Shown here piece by piece: positions 30,431 through 40,467 of a stretch of 64,000 nt of DNA. How positions within the stretch are numbered: the stretch's first letter is position 1; every line of letters begins with the position of its first letter. The stretch is from Prochlorococcus marinus CUG1435 (GTDB taxonomy: Bacteria; Cyanobacteriota; Cyanobacteriia; PCC-6307; Cyanobiaceae). A model generated the notes under the pieces. That model made no database searches. It saw only the letters and a list, made by a program, of their open reading frames with translations, and was not told the origin of the DNA. The position numbers and the translations under genes were made by a program. The DNA lies in contig JAEPLP010000001.1 of NCBI GenBank assembly GCA_017644375.1, positions 1,100,001-1,164,000 on the forward strand. The letters run 5' to 3'.

Positions 30431-31629
30431 TTATCTTGTTCTTTTTTATCAAAGAGTGCTTTGGTTTTTAGTGCTCTATCTGTAGCTTCTTGCATAACTT
30501 TTTGCTTATCAATAATTAATTCTCCGGCAGAGTTTTCTAGGAGTGCTGTATTAAGACCAATGCGCCCTTTTTCGAGATCAATTTCAGATATTAAAGCTTT
30601 TATAATTTCCCCTTCTCTAAAAATTTCTCGTAAAGAACGAATCGATCCATTTGTTAGTGAAGATTGATGAAGAAGTCCACTAGCCCCTCCTAAATCAATA
30701 AAGAATCCATATGGTTTTACTGCTAAAACTTCCCCTTCAATTAATTGACCCAATTCTAGACTTGTAAGTTTAGAGACTAATGATGCTTTCTTTTCAGAAA
30801 GAACTAATTTTCTTGATTCTGGATTCACCTCAAGAAAGGCTACTTTTAAAGTTTTGCCAACAAAAGATTGATGATCTTGACCATTTTCAAGTTGGGATCT
30901 TGGGATGAATCCTCTTAATCCATCCACATCACACGTAAGCCCACCTCTATTAAAACCATTAATTAAAACGTCAATTAATTCACCATTTTTTGCGGAACTT
31001 GATACTTTCTCCCAACTTTGCCTGAGAATTAATGCCCGAGCGCTCACTGTTACCATCCCATCAGCATTTTGTTCCCTGATAACCAAAACTTCCATTTCAA
31101 GGCCAATAGAAAATTTTTCTTTAAAGTTTGTTATGACGCCTAACCCACATTCTTTTTTGGGCATATAACCAGGTGCTTTTCCACCAATATCAATATATAG
31201 TCCATCACTTTCGATCGCTATAACCTTCCCTGAAATTGTTTCTCCTGTAGCCCCAATCGGCTCATTTGCATTTAAAGCCTCTAAAAAAGCACTTTCGTCA
31301 AAATCGAATTCATCAACTGTTCTTTCTAATTGTAAATCTGTACTTTGCTCAGAAAAATTAAGGGGTCTATTTAAATTTTGTTGTGAAATATCAAAATTCT
31401 TAGTGTTTTCATTACTATCCTCAATTTCTTTTACTGAATCATCTTTAAATATTTGAGGTTTGGTAGCAATATTTTCTCTTTTAATTTCTTCTTGCGAATT
31501 GGTTTGCTCATTAGTTATCTCTTGAGATTCTTTTTGAGTATCTTTCTTGCTTATATGAAGTACCTGAAGAGGTTTTTTACTGCCCTTTTGTTGGATATTA
31601 TCTTGGGTATTTTTATTATTGACTCCCAT
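30427..31629 (-). CDS. rps1b: Ribosomal protein S1 homologue B (S1-domain RNA-binding protein)
   Basis: 400 aa. The first 120 residues are a Gln/Lys/Glu-rich, probably disordered extension. Three S1 OB-folds follow at roughly 130-195, 205-275 and 280-355 (GLYIDIGGKAPGYMP, GLTCDVDGLRGFIP, GFFIDLGGASGLLH). Picocyanobacteria carry a canonical S1 and this second S1-like protein; rps1b is the usual name. It heads an operon with Tab2 and PgeF genes. Confidence 0.85.
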   Translation of the reverse strand: MGVNNKNTQDNIQQKGSKKPLQVLHISKKDTQKESQEITNEQTNSQEEIKRENIATKPQIFKDDSVKEIEDSNENTKNFDISQQNLNRPLNFSEQSTDLQLERTVDEFDFDESAFLEALNANEPIGATGETISGKVIAIESDGLYIDIGGKAPGYMPKKECGLGVITNFKEKFSIGLEMEVLVIREQNADGMVTVSARALILRQSWEKVSSSAKNGELIDVLINGFNRGGLTCDVDGLRGFIPRSQLENGQDHQSFVGKTLKVAFLEVNPESRKLVLSEKKASLVSKLTSLELGQLIEGEVLAVKPYGFFIDLGGASGLLHQSSLTNGSIRSLREIFREGEIIKALISEIDLEKGRIGLNTALLENSAGELIIDKQKVMQEATDRALKTKALFDKKEQDK

Positions 31630-31695
31630 CGTAGGTAAAATAAGAATAATTAATTATTAACATACTCTAAATGTTAGTACTCAAAATTAAAATTA

Positions 31696-32490
31696 ATGAA
31701 TTTTAAACCAATACCTAATAAATTCGAATATTTAAATTGGCAAGAAATTGAGAGTATTGCAAAAGATAAAAGATCAACAGTGATTTGGCCATTCGGTGCT
31801 GTTGAGCAACATGGACCGCATTTGCCTCTTGCTACAGATAGTATTTTTGTTGATGAAATCATTAGCGAAGTTTTTAAATTATTCTCTCCAGATATTCCAT
31901 TAAAAAAACTTCCAACTCAATATATTGGTTTTTCTCCTGAACATAAGGGTTTTGCAGGTACAATTTCACTTTCCTCGAATTTAATAACCTCAATGATTAA
32001 GGAAGTTGGAGGTCAATTATCTGAAATGGGTTTTAAAAGATTGATAATGATTAATGGGCATGGAGGTCAAATCTCACTTCTAAACACAGCTGCAAGAGAG
32101 CTAAGAAGTTTCGCACCTGGGATGGCAGTTTTCCCTTGTTTCTTATGGAGTGGTGTTAATGGACTAAATGAATTGTTAACAAAAACGGAGATAGAGGATG
32201 GATTGCATGCTTCTTTAGCTGAGACAAGTTTGATGCTTGCTCTAAAACCAGAATTAGTAGGTGATGAACGTCCAAATGAGGGTATTAAAGGTCAGATCCC
32301 AGAAGGCTGGAGTCTAGAGGGTAATGCGCCTACTGCTTGGCTTACCGACGACTTCAGTAAATCAGGTGTTATAGGCGATAGCAGAGGAGCAAATGAGTCT
32401 TTAGGAAAAAATTTAAAGGAATTATTGATTAATCATTGGTTCAAATTGATTATGAATCTGATGCAATCAGATTGGCCAAACAATTCTTAA
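31696..32490 (+). CDS. Creatininase-family amidohydrolase
   Basis: 264 aa. The metal-binding residues of the creatininase family are present: Glu37, His39, His42 and Asp48 in AVEQHGPHLPLATDS, plus the later NGHGGQ segment. Members hydrolyse cyclic or small amides, as in creatinine breakdown and riboflavin-related steps; the substrate here is unknown. It is divergent from rps1b (66 bp) and 112 bp upstream of ado. Confidence 0.85.
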   Translation: MNFKPIPNKFEYLNWQEIESIAKDKRSTVIWPFGAVEQHGPHLPLATDSIFVDEIISEVFKLFSPDIPLKKLPTQYIGFSPEHKGFAGTISLSSNLITSMIKEVGGQLSEMGFKRLIMINGHGGQISLLNTAARELRSFAPGMAVFPCFLWSGVNGLNELLTKTEIEDGLHASLAETSLMLALKPELVGDERPNEGIKGQIPEGWSLEGNAPTAWLTDDFSKSGVIGDSRGANESLGKNLKELLINHWFKLIMNLMQSDWPNNS

Positions 32491-32557
32491 ATAAGTCATT
32501 AGTAAAAAATGTGACTTAACAATTGAAACTATTTTCATGATATTTAAATAAACTCTC

Positions 32558-32563
32558 TATAAT
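32558..32563 (+). promoter_or_regulatory. ado: Candidate -10 box for ado
   Basis: A perfect TATAAT lies 39 nt before the ado start chosen here (32603). If used, the upstream in-frame ATG at 32576 would have almost no leader, which supports 32603. A TTGAAA at 32523-32528 is too far away for a normal -35 spacing. Confidence 0.4.
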
Positions 32564-32602
32564 AATGTAATATTCATGCATAATGAGCTAAAGACTACCG
32601 AC

Positions 32603-33331
32603 ATGCAAACTCTAGAATCAAATAAAAAAGCTATTGAAGAATCGACTAATCCTATTTCTCTGGATTTACCCGATTTCACTACAGATTCTTACAAGGATGC
32701 ATACAGCAGAATAAATGCAATTGTTATAGAGGGAGAGCAAGAGGCTCATGATAATTACATTTCAATAGCAACTTTAATTCCAAATGAGTTAGAGGAGTTA
32801 ACTAAATTGGCGAGAATGGAAATGAAGCATAAAAAAGGCTTCACTGCATGTGGAAGAAATTTAGGTGTAGTAGCTGATATGGAATTTGCTAAAAAATTCT
32901 TTTCTAAATTACATGGTAATTTTCAAGTTGCTCTTGAAAAAGGAAATTTAACGACCTGTCTTTTAATACAAGCCATCTTAATTGAAGCATTTGCAATTTC
33001 TGCTTATAACGTCTACATAAGAGTTGCGGATCCTTTTGCAAAAAAAATAACAGAGGGAGTGGTTAAAGATGAATATCTTCATTTAAATTATGGTCAAGAG
33101 TGGCTTAAAGAGAATTTATCTACTTGTAAAGAGGAATTAATGGAAGCTAATAAGGTTAATCTTCCGTTAATTAAAAAGATGTTAGATGAAGTAGCAGATG
33201 ACGCATCAGTTTTAGCTATGGACAGAGAAGAATTAATGGAAGAATTTATGATTGCGTATCAAGATACATTGATGGAAATAGGTCTAGATAATAGAGAAAT
33301 TGCAAGAATGGCTATGGCAGCTATCGTCTAA
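32603..33331 (+). CDS. ado: Aldehyde-deformylating oxygenase (alkane synthesis)
   Basis: 242 aa di-iron enzyme that turns fatty aldehydes into alkanes (mainly heptadecane or pentadecane) and formate. From the ATG at 32603 the metal ligands fall at Glu45, Glu73, His76, Glu128, Glu157 and His160, the same numbering as the well-studied Prochlorococcus MIT9313 enzyme. This supports the start over the ATG 27 nt earlier. Its partner aar follows after 109 bp. Confidence 0.97.
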   Translation: MQTLESNKKAIEESTNPISLDLPDFTTDSYKDAYSRINAIVIEGEQEAHDNYISIATLIPNELEELTKLARMEMKHKKGFTACGRNLGVVADMEFAKKFFSKLHGNFQVALEKGNLTTCLLIQAILIEAFAISAYNVYIRVADPFAKKITEGVVKDEYLHLNYGQEWLKENLSTCKEELMEANKVNLPLIKKMLDEVADDASVLAMDREELMEEFMIAYQDTLMEIGLDNREIARMAMAAIV

Positions 33332-33440
33332 TTATATTTCTAATTAATTAAGTCTTTTTAATAATTAATCAATCCTATTTAAGTAGTTACCTCTGTGCTA
33401 TTGTTCATAACATCGTATAGAAACCATTTATAAATTTTAA

Positions 33441-34481
33441 ATGTTTGGGTTAATAGGCCACTCAACCAGTTTTGAAGATGCAAAAAGAAAAGCTTCGATG
33501 TTAGGCTTTGATCATATTGCTGATGGCGACTTGGATGTTTGGTGTACTGCTCCTCCTCAGCTTGTTGAAAATGTAGAAGTTAAGAGTGCTACTGGAATAT
33601 CTATTGAAGGTTCTTATATAGATTCGTGCTTTGTTCCTGAAATGCTTTCTAGGTTTAAAACGGCTAGAAGAAAAGTACTAAATGCTATGGAACTAGCTCA
33701 GAAAAAAGGGATTAACATTACCGCTTTAGGAGGATTTACTTCTATTATTTTTGAAAATTTTAATCTTCTACAGCATAAACAAATTAGAAATACTTCATTA
33801 GAGTGGGAAAGGTTTACTACAGGCAATACTCACACCGCCTGGGTTATTTGTAAGCAACTAGAAATAAATGCTCCTCGCATTGGAATTGATCTTAAAAAAG
33901 CAACCGTTGCTGTAATTGGTGCTACAGGTGACATTGGTAGTGCTGTATGTAGGTGGCTTATCAATAAAACTGGGATTTCAGAACTTCTTATGGTAGCAAG
34001 ACAACAAGAACCATTAGCTCTGCTACAGAAAGAGTTAGATGGTGGCACCATCACAAGTTTAGATGAGGCATTGCCTCAGGCGGATATTGTTGTATGGGTT
34101 GCAAGCATGCCTAAAACTATAGAAATTAACACTGATAATTTGAGAAAACCATGTTTAATGATTGATGGCGGATACCCAAAAAATCTTGATGAGAAATTTC
34201 AGGGTGAAAATATTCATGTTTTAAAAGGGGGTATAGTAGAGTTTTTTAATGATATAGGTTGGAATATGATGGAACTTGCAGAAATGCAAAACCCTCAGAG
34301 AGAGATGTTTGCTTGCTTTGCAGAAGCTATGATTTTAGAATTTGAAAAGTGTCATACGAACTTTAGTTGGGGAAGAAATAATATTTCTCTTGAAAAGATG
34401 GAATTTATTGGAGCAGCTTCTTTAAAACATGGGTTTTCTGCTATTGGACTTGATAAACACCCTAAAGTATTGACTGTCTGA
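33441..34481 (+). CDS. aar: Long-chain acyl-[acyl-carrier-protein] reductase
   Basis: 346 aa. It reduces acyl-ACP to the aldehyde used by ADO. A Rossmann motif [14 protein letters not shown] lies in the middle (about 155-170), and the probable acyl-enzyme cysteine is Cys292 in FACFAEAM. It lies 3 nt before accA, so alkane synthesis and malonyl-CoA supply share a transcript. Confidence 0.97.
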   Translation: MFGLIGHSTSFEDAKRKASMLGFDHIADGDLDVWCTAPPQLVENVEVKSATGISIEGSYIDSCFVPEMLSRFKTARRKVLNAMELAQKKGINITALGGFTSIIFENFNLLQHKQIRNTSLEWERFTTGNTHTAWVICKQLEINAPRIGIDLKKATVAVIGATGDIGSAVCRWLINKTGISELLMVARQQEPLALLQKELDGGTITSLDEALPQADIVVWVASMPKTIEINTDNLRKPCLMIDGGYPKNLDEKFQGENIHVLKGGIVEFFNDIGWNMMELAEMQNPQREMFACFAEAMILEFEKCHTNFSWGRNNISLEKMEFIGAASLKHGFSAIGLDKHPKVLTV

Positions 34482-34484
34482 ATT

Positions 34485-35492
34485 ATGGCTAAACGTTACC
34501 TTCTTGATTTTGAAAAGCCTCTTGTTGAACTTGAGAAGCAGATAGAGCAAATTAAAGAATTAGCTCGAGATTCAGAAGTTGATGTTAGTCAACAGCTTCT
34601 ACAGCTTGAGACCTTAGCTGCCAGGAGAAGAGAAGAAATATTTAAATCTCTAACTCCTGCGCAAAAGATACAGGTGGCTAGACATCCTCAAAGACCCAGC
34701 ACTCTGGATTTTGTTCAAATGTTTTGTGATGACTGGATTGAATTACATGGAGACAGAAACGGAGGCGATGATATGGCACTAATTGGAGGAATAGGTTCAA
34801 TAAATAATAGACCAGTGTTGATGTTAGGGCATCAGAAAGGAAGGGACACCAAAGAAAATGTAGTAAGAAACTTTGGGATGGCCAAACCAGGAGGTTACAG
34901 AAAAGCTCTTAGATTAATGCAGCATGCAAATAGATTTTCCTTGCCAATTCTGACATTTATTGATACTCCTGGAGCTTATGCTGGTTTAAAAGCTGAAGAA
35001 CAGGGGCAAGGGGAGGCAATTGCAAGAAACCTAAGAGAGATGTTTGGAATGCAAGTCCCAATCGTGGCTACTGTCATTGGAGAAGGCGGTTCAGGAGGTG
35101 CACTTGGAATAGGTGTTGCCGATAAGTTACTAATGTTTGAACACAGTGTATATACAGTTGCTAGTCCAGAAGCATGTGCATCAATTTTGTGGAGAGATGC
35201 TGCAAAAGCGCCAGAAGCTGCATCAGCACTTAAGATTACAGGTAAAGATTTACTTAAATTGGGGATAATAGATGAAGTATTACCAGAACCTTCTGGGGGA
35301 AATAATTGGGCTCCTTTAGAAGCAGGCAATACACTAAAGAAGGCTATCGAGAAGCACCTTAATGCATTGCTAGAAATGACTAAAGATGAACTCATTGAGG
35401 AAAGATATAAAAAATTTAGGGTTCTAGGTAAATTTATCGAAGCAAATAATATTGAAGAGATTTATAGTGAAGTTCCTCAAAAAACTGAATAA
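34485..35492 (+). CDS. accA: Acetyl-CoA carboxylase carboxyltransferase subunit alpha
   Basis: 335 aa. The alpha subunit transfers the carboxyl group to acetyl-CoA, the committed step of fatty acid synthesis. [21 protein letters not shown] and [15 protein letters not shown] are diagnostic. It sits directly after aar. AccB, AccC and AccD are not in the window. Confidence 0.98.
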   Translation: MAKRYLLDFEKPLVELEKQIEQIKELARDSEVDVSQQLLQLETLAARRREEIFKSLTPAQKIQVARHPQRPSTLDFVQMFCDDWIELHGDRNGGDDMALIGGIGSINNRPVLMLGHQKGRDTKENVVRNFGMAKPGGYRKALRLMQHANRFSLPILTFIDTPGAYAGLKAEEQGQGEAIARNLREMFGMQVPIVATVIGEGGSGGALGIGVADKLLMFEHSVYTVASPEACASILWRDAAKAPEAASALKITGKDLLKLGIIDEVLPEPSGGNNWAPLEAGNTLKKAIEKHLNALLEMTKDELIEERYKKFRVLGKFIEANNIEEIYSEVPQKTE

Positions 35493-35493
35493 A

Positions 35494-36201
35494 TTGAAAT
35501 TAGCTTTTATAACTGGCGCTACAAAAGGTATTGGTAGATCTACCGCAATTACTTTCGCAAATGCAGGCTGGGATTTAATTTTACTTTCCAGGAATATGGA
35601 TTTAATGGAGAAACTTAAGGCTGAACTATTAACTACTAGATCAAAAATTAGTCTGGTTAAATGTGATTTATCTAATCCTCAAGAAATAGAATATTGTGTT
35701 AAACGGGCAATTGAGAAATATGGTTGCCCTTCAGTCTTGATAAATAATGCCGGCTGTGCATTCAATGGGTCCTTAGTTGAAATGAATCTAGGTCAATGGG
35801 AACAAACTATTCAAATAAATCTCACAAGTATTTTTCAAATTTGTCGCTCAGTCATTCCTCAAATGAGAAAAAATGGTGGTTTAGTTATTAATGTTAGTAG
35901 TCATGCCTCTTATAATGCATTCCCCCAATGGGGAGCTTATTGTGTTTCAAAATCTGCACTAGGGATGTTTACTAAATGCTTGAGGGAAGAAGAAAGATCT
36001 AATTCAATAAGAGCGTGTACAATAACTCTTGGTTCAGTAAATACTCCTCTTTGGGACTCCGAGTCAATTAATTCTGATTTTGATAGAACTTCTATGCTCT
36101 CCCCAAGCGAGGTATCAAATACTATTTTATATATGGCTCAAAAACCTGAATCACAATTGATAGAGGACTTGACTTTGATGCCTTCTGGTGGAGCCTTTTA
36201 A
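35494..36201 (+). CDS. Short-chain dehydrogenase/reductase
   Basis: A classical SDR with NAD(P)-binding TGATKGIGRS near the N-terminus, the NNAG motif and catalytic YCVSK. I prefer the TTG at 35494 (235 aa), which begins the fold directly (MKLAFITGATKG) 1 nt after the accA stop. The longer frame from 35452 would overlap accA by 41 nt. Substrate is unknown; being last in the aar-accA-SDR run hints at an acyl, aldehyde or lipid-related role. Confidence 0.82.
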   Translation: MKLAFITGATKGIGRSTAITFANAGWDLILLSRNMDLMEKLKAELLTTRSKISLVKCDLSNPQEIEYCVKRAIEKYGCPSVLINNAGCAFNGSLVEMNLGQWEQTIQINLTSIFQICRSVIPQMRKNGGLVINVSSHASYNAFPQWGAYCVSKSALGMFTKCLREEERSNSIRACTITLGSVNTPLWDSESINSDFDRTSMLSPSEVSNTILYMAQKPESQLIEDLTLMPSGGAF

Positions 36202-36354
36202 ACATTCTGTTTATCTGATTAATCCTAAAATAGTGATTTTTTTTAGTGCTTTTTGAACCCGATTGAACAAGAGAATGTGATATAGTAGATTAGCAATTAA
36301 GCTTTTGGAAGATACAGTTAATCAAGTTGTATACAATTTTCTGTTTAGAATTTT

Positions 36355-37095
36355 ATGACCTCTACATTACCCAACGATAATATTAGAAACTTTGACGACC
36401 AGATTACTAATAAACTAATTTCTGAAATTATAAGAGACAGAATTAAGAATTCTGGTACAAGATTTAGTGCTAACGATAATATTTCTGATTTTATAAATCC
36501 TGGTGAATTAGAAATTTTAGAAAAAGAAGTAGCCTCAAGAGTTAAAGACTTACTAAAGTCCCTCGTAATTGATGTTGAGAATGACCATAATACTCAAGAA
36601 ACTGCTGAAAGAGTCTCAAAAATGTATCTAAATGAAGTTTTTAAAGGTAGATATCATGAACAACCTAAAGTTACAAGTTTCCCTAATGACAAGAATCTTG
36701 ATGAAATCTATACAGTTGGTCCAATTTCTGTAAGATCTGCATGTTCACATCATTTAGTTCCAATTCTAGGAGAGTGTTGGATAGGTATTAAACCTGGAAA
36801 TAAAGTTATAGGGCTTTCAAAATTTGCTAGGGTTGCTGATTGGGTTTTTTCAAGACCCCATATTCAGGAAGAAGCTGTAATGATTCTTGCAGATGAAATC
36901 GAAAAACTGTGTGAACCTAAAGGTTTAGGTATTATTGTAAAGGCCCAACATTATTGTATGAAGTGGAGGGGAGTTAAAGAACCAAATACAAGTATGATTA
37001 ATTCTGTAGTAAGAGGTGATTTCAGGCACGATTTAAGTTTAAAACAAGAATTTTTTGAGCTTGTAAAACAGCAGTCCGCTACTAATAATTACTAA
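36355..37095 (+). CDS. folE: GTP cyclohydrolase I
   Basis: 246 aa, with a 40-residue N-terminal extension before the catalytic domain. It makes dihydroneopterin triphosphate for folate and pterins. The zinc-binding SACSHHLVP segment and the later QHYCMKWRG cysteine are intact. Its TAA overlaps the trpF TAG on the other strand by 2 nt, with a 4-nt overlap of the reading frames. Confidence 0.96.
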   Translation: MTSTLPNDNIRNFDDQITNKLISEIIRDRIKNSGTRFSANDNISDFINPGELEILEKEVASRVKDLLKSLVIDVENDHNTQETAERVSKMYLNEVFKGRYHEQPKVTSFPNDKNLDEIYTVGPISVRSACSHHLVPILGECWIGIKPGNKVIGLSKFARVADWVFSRPHIQEEAVMILADEIEKLCEPKGLGIIVKAQHYCMKWRGVKEPNTSMINSVVRGDFRHDLSLKQEFFELVKQQSATNNY

Positions 37096-37748
37096 TTTCT
37101 TTTTAAAAACTTAAATAGTTCCTCTGTTTTTTTTATATCTTTAAAACCTGGGGATGTTTCAATACTGCTAGAAATGTCTAGTCCATTTGGTTTGACTTCA
37201 TTTAAAATTTCATCAATCCATTTAATTGATATTCCACCTGCTAACCACCAAGGTTTGGTAAATTGCAGATTCTTTAGATAAGTAGATTTTATTTTTTCCC
37301 CTGAACCTCCATAAGTTTTTTCATTCCAAGAATCAAGTAGTATTGCATCTACAAAATCTTCAAAAGGTTTTATTTTATCCAAGTCTTGTTTTGTTTTTAT
37401 CCTGAAAGCCTTCCATATGCCAATATTTGGAATTTTTTCTCTTATTTTTTTGCAGTAATCAATATCTTCATCTCCATGTAATTGAATGATAGTTTCACTT
37501 GGGTTGCCTAAGAAGTCTTTGATAATTAAATCTATAGGACAATTTTGGACAACGGTTACTCTATCGATTTTTGGATAAAAGCTTTCCAAGGTTTTAAATA
37601 TTTTTTTCTTAATTTCAGCTGAGACATACCTAGGGGACTCCTCAACCGAAATAATGCCTATAGCATTCGCTCCTAATTTAGCGACTTGAATAGCTTGTTC
37701 TTCAGACGTTAGTCCACAAATTTTAACTAGAGGATTAGTCTTGGGCAT
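37092..37748 (-). CDS. trpF: Phosphoribosylanthranilate isomerase
   Basis: 218 aa TIM-barrel enzyme of tryptophan synthesis. The N-terminal VKICGLT motif carries the catalytic cysteine. QLHGDED, LLDSW and the C-terminal LDISSSIET loop are present. It stands alone as a trp gene, convergent with folE and divergent from the site-2 protease gene. Confidence 0.96.
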   Translation of the reverse strand: MPKTNPLVKICGLTSEEQAIQVAKLGANAIGIISVEESPRYVSAEIKKKIFKTLESFYPKIDRVTVVQNCPIDLIIKDFLGNPSETIIQLHGDEDIDYCKKIREKIPNIGIWKAFRIKTKQDLDKIKPFEDFVDAILLDSWNEKTYGGSGEKIKSTYLKNLQFTKPWWLAGGISIKWIDEILNEVKPNGLDISSSIETSPGFKDIKKTEELFKFLKRN

Positions 37749-37803
37749 ATCATTATCCTGCGTGTAAAATTGATATTATTGCTAAATATAGCGGAGATTA
37801 TTT

Positions 37804-39027
37804 TTGAGAAGTTGGCAAATTTTTAAAATGTGGGGAATTCCCTTCAAAATTCATCCCTATTGGTTTGTTATTCTCTTTTTATTCTCATGGAGCATAAGTA
37901 ATCAGGTCAATTTATCTTCTAGCGATATATACAATACTAAAGAAGCTTGGATTATAGGGGTTTTGACTTCTTTTTTCTTATTATCTTCTATTATTTCCCA
38001 TGAGGTTTTACATACCTTTGTTTCCTTAAATCAGGGTGTAAAAATAAAGAAAATTACTTTTTATTTTCTCGGAGCAATTTTACAAATAGATAAGTATTGT
38101 CAAACGGCTATAGGTAATATAAAAATCGCAATTGTTAGACCCCTATTATGTTTCGCTACAGCATTTATCCTACTTTTAATTAGTAATTATAATGCATCTC
38201 AAGACATAATATCTATCAATATTATTTCTAGAGTAGGTATATTAAATTTATTCTTAGGTTTCTTAAATTTGATTCCTATAGGTTCTTTAGATGGAGGAAA
38301 TTTATTAAAAAGCATTATTTGGTATTTCTCAGGTAGTAAAAACAAAGGAAGAAAATTTCTCAACAAAGTAAATTTATCTTTATCTTTTTTAGTTCTCATA
38401 TTTGGGATAATTTGTTTGTTTAGATTTAACTTTTACTATGGTTTTATTCTTTCTTTTTTAGGATTATTTGGAGTTAATTCTTCAAAGTCAGAAAGTCAAT
38501 TTTTTAAAATTGAAAACATACTAAAATTTAGTAAAGTTTCTGAGCTTAAATTAAAGCCTTTAAGAAAAATTGAATTCGATTCTAATTTCTCACAATTAAA
38601 TACTTCAATAAAGAATAAAAAAGATGCATCAGATAAATATTTTTTTGTTACGAATAATGGAAGATGGACTGGTTTTGTTGATGTGACAATCTTAAAAAAA
38701 GTATCCATAAAAAAATGGGATCGCAAATTTGTTGGAGATTTTAAGAAGCCAATCGATAGTTTTGTTAGTGTATATAATGACGATAAATTATGGAAAACTA
38801 TAGAGAAAATTGAAGAAACAAGAGAAGGTTTTTTATTGGTTCTCAATGCTGCAAATATCCCTTTAGGGATAATTGATAGGTCTAAAATTGGAAACTTCGT
38901 ATTGAATAAATTAGGATTTAATTTGCCATCTGAGATTGTCAACAAATTAAATTACAAAAATCAATATCCGTTGGGAATTCAATTGCCAAAAATTATTAAT
39001 TCAATGAAGCAGAAAGGAGATCTTTAA
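37804..39027 (+). CDS. Site-2 protease family (M50) membrane metalloprotease
   Basis: 407 aa from a TTG start. Zinc motif HEVLH is at 66-70, and the third ligand region NLIPIGSLDGGN is near 154-165. About five hydrophobic segments make the membrane core. The C-terminal 180 residues form a soluble domain, CBS-like by position. S2P enzymes cleave membrane-bound regulators or signal-peptide remnants; no target is obvious nearby. The stop overlaps the lipoate-ligase-family gene on the other strand. Confidence 0.87.
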   Translation: MRSWQIFKMWGIPFKIHPYWFVILFLFSWSISNQVNLSSSDIYNTKEAWIIGVLTSFFLLSSIISHEVLHTFVSLNQGVKIKKITFYFLGAILQIDKYCQTAIGNIKIAIVRPLLCFATAFILLLISNYNASQDIISINIISRVGILNLFLGFLNLIPIGSLDGGNLLKSIIWYFSGSKNKGRKFLNKVNLSLSFLVLIFGIICLFRFNFYYGFILSFLGLFGVNSSKSESQFFKIENILKFSKVSELKLKPLRKIEFDSNFSQLNTSIKNKKDASDKYFFVTNNGRWTGFVDVTILKKVSIKKWDRKFVGDFKKPIDSFVSVYNDDKLWKTIEKIEETREGFLLVLNAANIPLGIIDRSKIGNFVLNKLGFNLPSEIVNKLNYKNQYPLGIQLPKIINSMKQKGDL

Positions 39028-39779
39028 GAATCTGTGTCACAATAATTTTTAATATTTTTATTATCTATTACTATATTTGTGAACTTTATATTTGATTTAT
39101 TCTCCAAGAATGAATTTCTTAAATGCTGAACTATTTCATCATTTGTTAGGTCTATATTCATTTTTGGTGGAGCTTCTTCTTTAAATAATTTGAACCATAA
39201 ATCTTTTGAAGGATTTGTTTGAATCTCTCCATGTTGAAGGAATGCACCTTTTTTACGAAATTGAGCACTTCCTATTCTCTTAAAACCATCTTGATCAACT
39301 AAATCAGAAATCAATGAAGTCCCAAAACAATTTGTTTTAATGCGTGATTTTCTTGAATTACCATATTGCAATTTTAGACCTAATTCTCTAAAACTTTTAA
39401 TTAACCAATTATTAACCATTTCATAACTTAAGATTTTATAGTAAGTTTTTTTAAATGTTAATGCATACGTTATGCCTCCTGAATGCAAAACAGCTCCCCC
39501 CCCAGAGGGACGTCTGACAATATTAACTTCTCCTTTTGATAATAAATTTTTCCAATGAACAGGAATTTCCTTTTGGTGATATCCAATTGAAATCCAATCC
39601 CCAGTCCAATAGTAGAAGCGCAATGTGAGAATTATTTCAGGATTCGAATTTGTCTGATCTAAAGATTTTAAATCTAAAGCCATTTGATCAAATCCAGGCA
39701 AATTATTTGTCGAAAAAATTAAAGCCTGATTTTCTATTCCCAAAATTAACTTTGTAGTTTTATTTATGATAATTTTCAA
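39024..39779 (-). CDS. Lipoate/biotin ligase A/B-family protein
   Basis: 251 aa. It carries the family loop [11 protein letters not shown] and a [10 protein letters not shown] segment typical of LplA/LipM-like acyl- or lipoyl-transferases. Whether it ligates free lipoate or transfers octanoate cannot be told. It is convergent with the M50 protease gene and lies 101 bp from psaM, which is divergent. Confidence 0.83.
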   Translation of the reverse strand: MKIIINKTTKLILGIENQALIFSTNNLPGFDQMALDLKSLDQTNSNPEIILTLRFYYWTGDWISIGYHQKEIPVHWKNLLSKGEVNIVRRPSGGGAVLHSGGITYALTFKKTYYKILSYEMVNNWLIKSFRELGLKLQYGNSRKSRIKTNCFGTSLISDLVDQDGFKRIGSAQFRKKGAFLQHGEIQTNPSKDLWFKLFKEEAPPKMNIDLTNDEIVQHLRNSFLENKSNIKFTNIVIDNKNIKNYCDTDS

Positions 39780-39880
39780 TAAATTTTTTCTTTCAATTTG
39801 TTAATTACGTAACATCATTTTGTAATAGTGTTTCAAATTCCCTCTTTTCAGAGGAGAATATAGGAAATATTTTTTTTAAC

Positions 39881-39985
39881 ATGGAGCCAACTCAAACAAT
39901 AAATCTAATTGCATTAAGCCTCATAGTAGTTATGCATGCAGGAGTTTTAGCACTAAGACTAGGAATTAGTTTAGGTAGGAACTAA
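39881..39985 (+). CDS. psaM: Photosystem I subunit XII
   Basis: 34 aa, easily missed because of its size. Translation from the ATG gives a short polar start (MEPTQTIN), one membrane helix and the C-terminus [10 protein letters not shown], the known PsaM pattern. PsaM helps pack photosystem I trimers. AGGAG-like bases (GAGGAG, 39851-39856) lie rather far upstream. It is the first of three plus-strand genes leading to por. Confidence 0.93.
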   Translation: MEPTQTINLIALSLIVVMHAGVLALRLGISLGRN

Positions 39986-40070
39986 AATCTATTAGTAAAA
40001 TTTAAAATTATAAGGTAATAATATAATGAGACTAAATTGATTTATTCAATAAAAATATCAATTTCCAAAT

Positions 40071-40418
40071 GTGTCAAAATCTTTTTATAAAAATAGTATT
40101 GTTTACAAAAATTATCTAGGGTCTAGATTTATAAAAAGACAGCAGAAACAGTATAATTCTGTGTCTTTAATTTTTTTAATTATAAAATTTTGCTTTTCCC
40201 TTTTAGCAATAATAAGCTTGATTAAACTAGGCTATAGCTCAAAAGTAAGGCTGACCAGATTAAGGGAAATTCAAGACTCATTCTCATATGAAAAATATAG
40301 ATTTAATGTTTTAACAAATAAGTTTGATGATTTATTTTCATCTGAAGGTGAGCAAAGATTTATGAAGGATCAGGATCAGATAATTTCTAGGGACATTATC
40401 AGAGTAATATGGCGTTGA
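40071..40418 (+). CDS. Unrecognised single-pass membrane protein between psaM and por
   Basis: 115 aa from a GTG start. The N-terminus is basic (SRFIKRQQKQ). One hydrophobic helix near 30-53 is followed by a charged helical tail that may form a coiled coil. No family is recognised. The position, 85 nt after psaM and 49 nt before por, suggests a thylakoid-related role, but this is only context. Confidence 0.55.
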   Translation: MSKSFYKNSIVYKNYLGSRFIKRQQKQYNSVSLIFLIIKFCFSLLAIISLIKLGYSSKVRLTRLREIQDSFSYEKYRFNVLTNKFDDLFSSEGEQRFMKDQDQIISRDIIRVIWR

Positions 40419-40467
40419 TAAGGATGATCTTGAATCATTCTTTTCATTTTCTATTAACTTTTTTCTA

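Noticed and set aside
34976-35395. 139-aa frame antisense to accA
   Set aside because: A reverse-strand shadow of a strongly conserved enzyme gene.
38496-38945. 149-aa frame antisense to the M50 protease gene
   Set aside because: A shadow frame; the sense protein is a coherent membrane protease.
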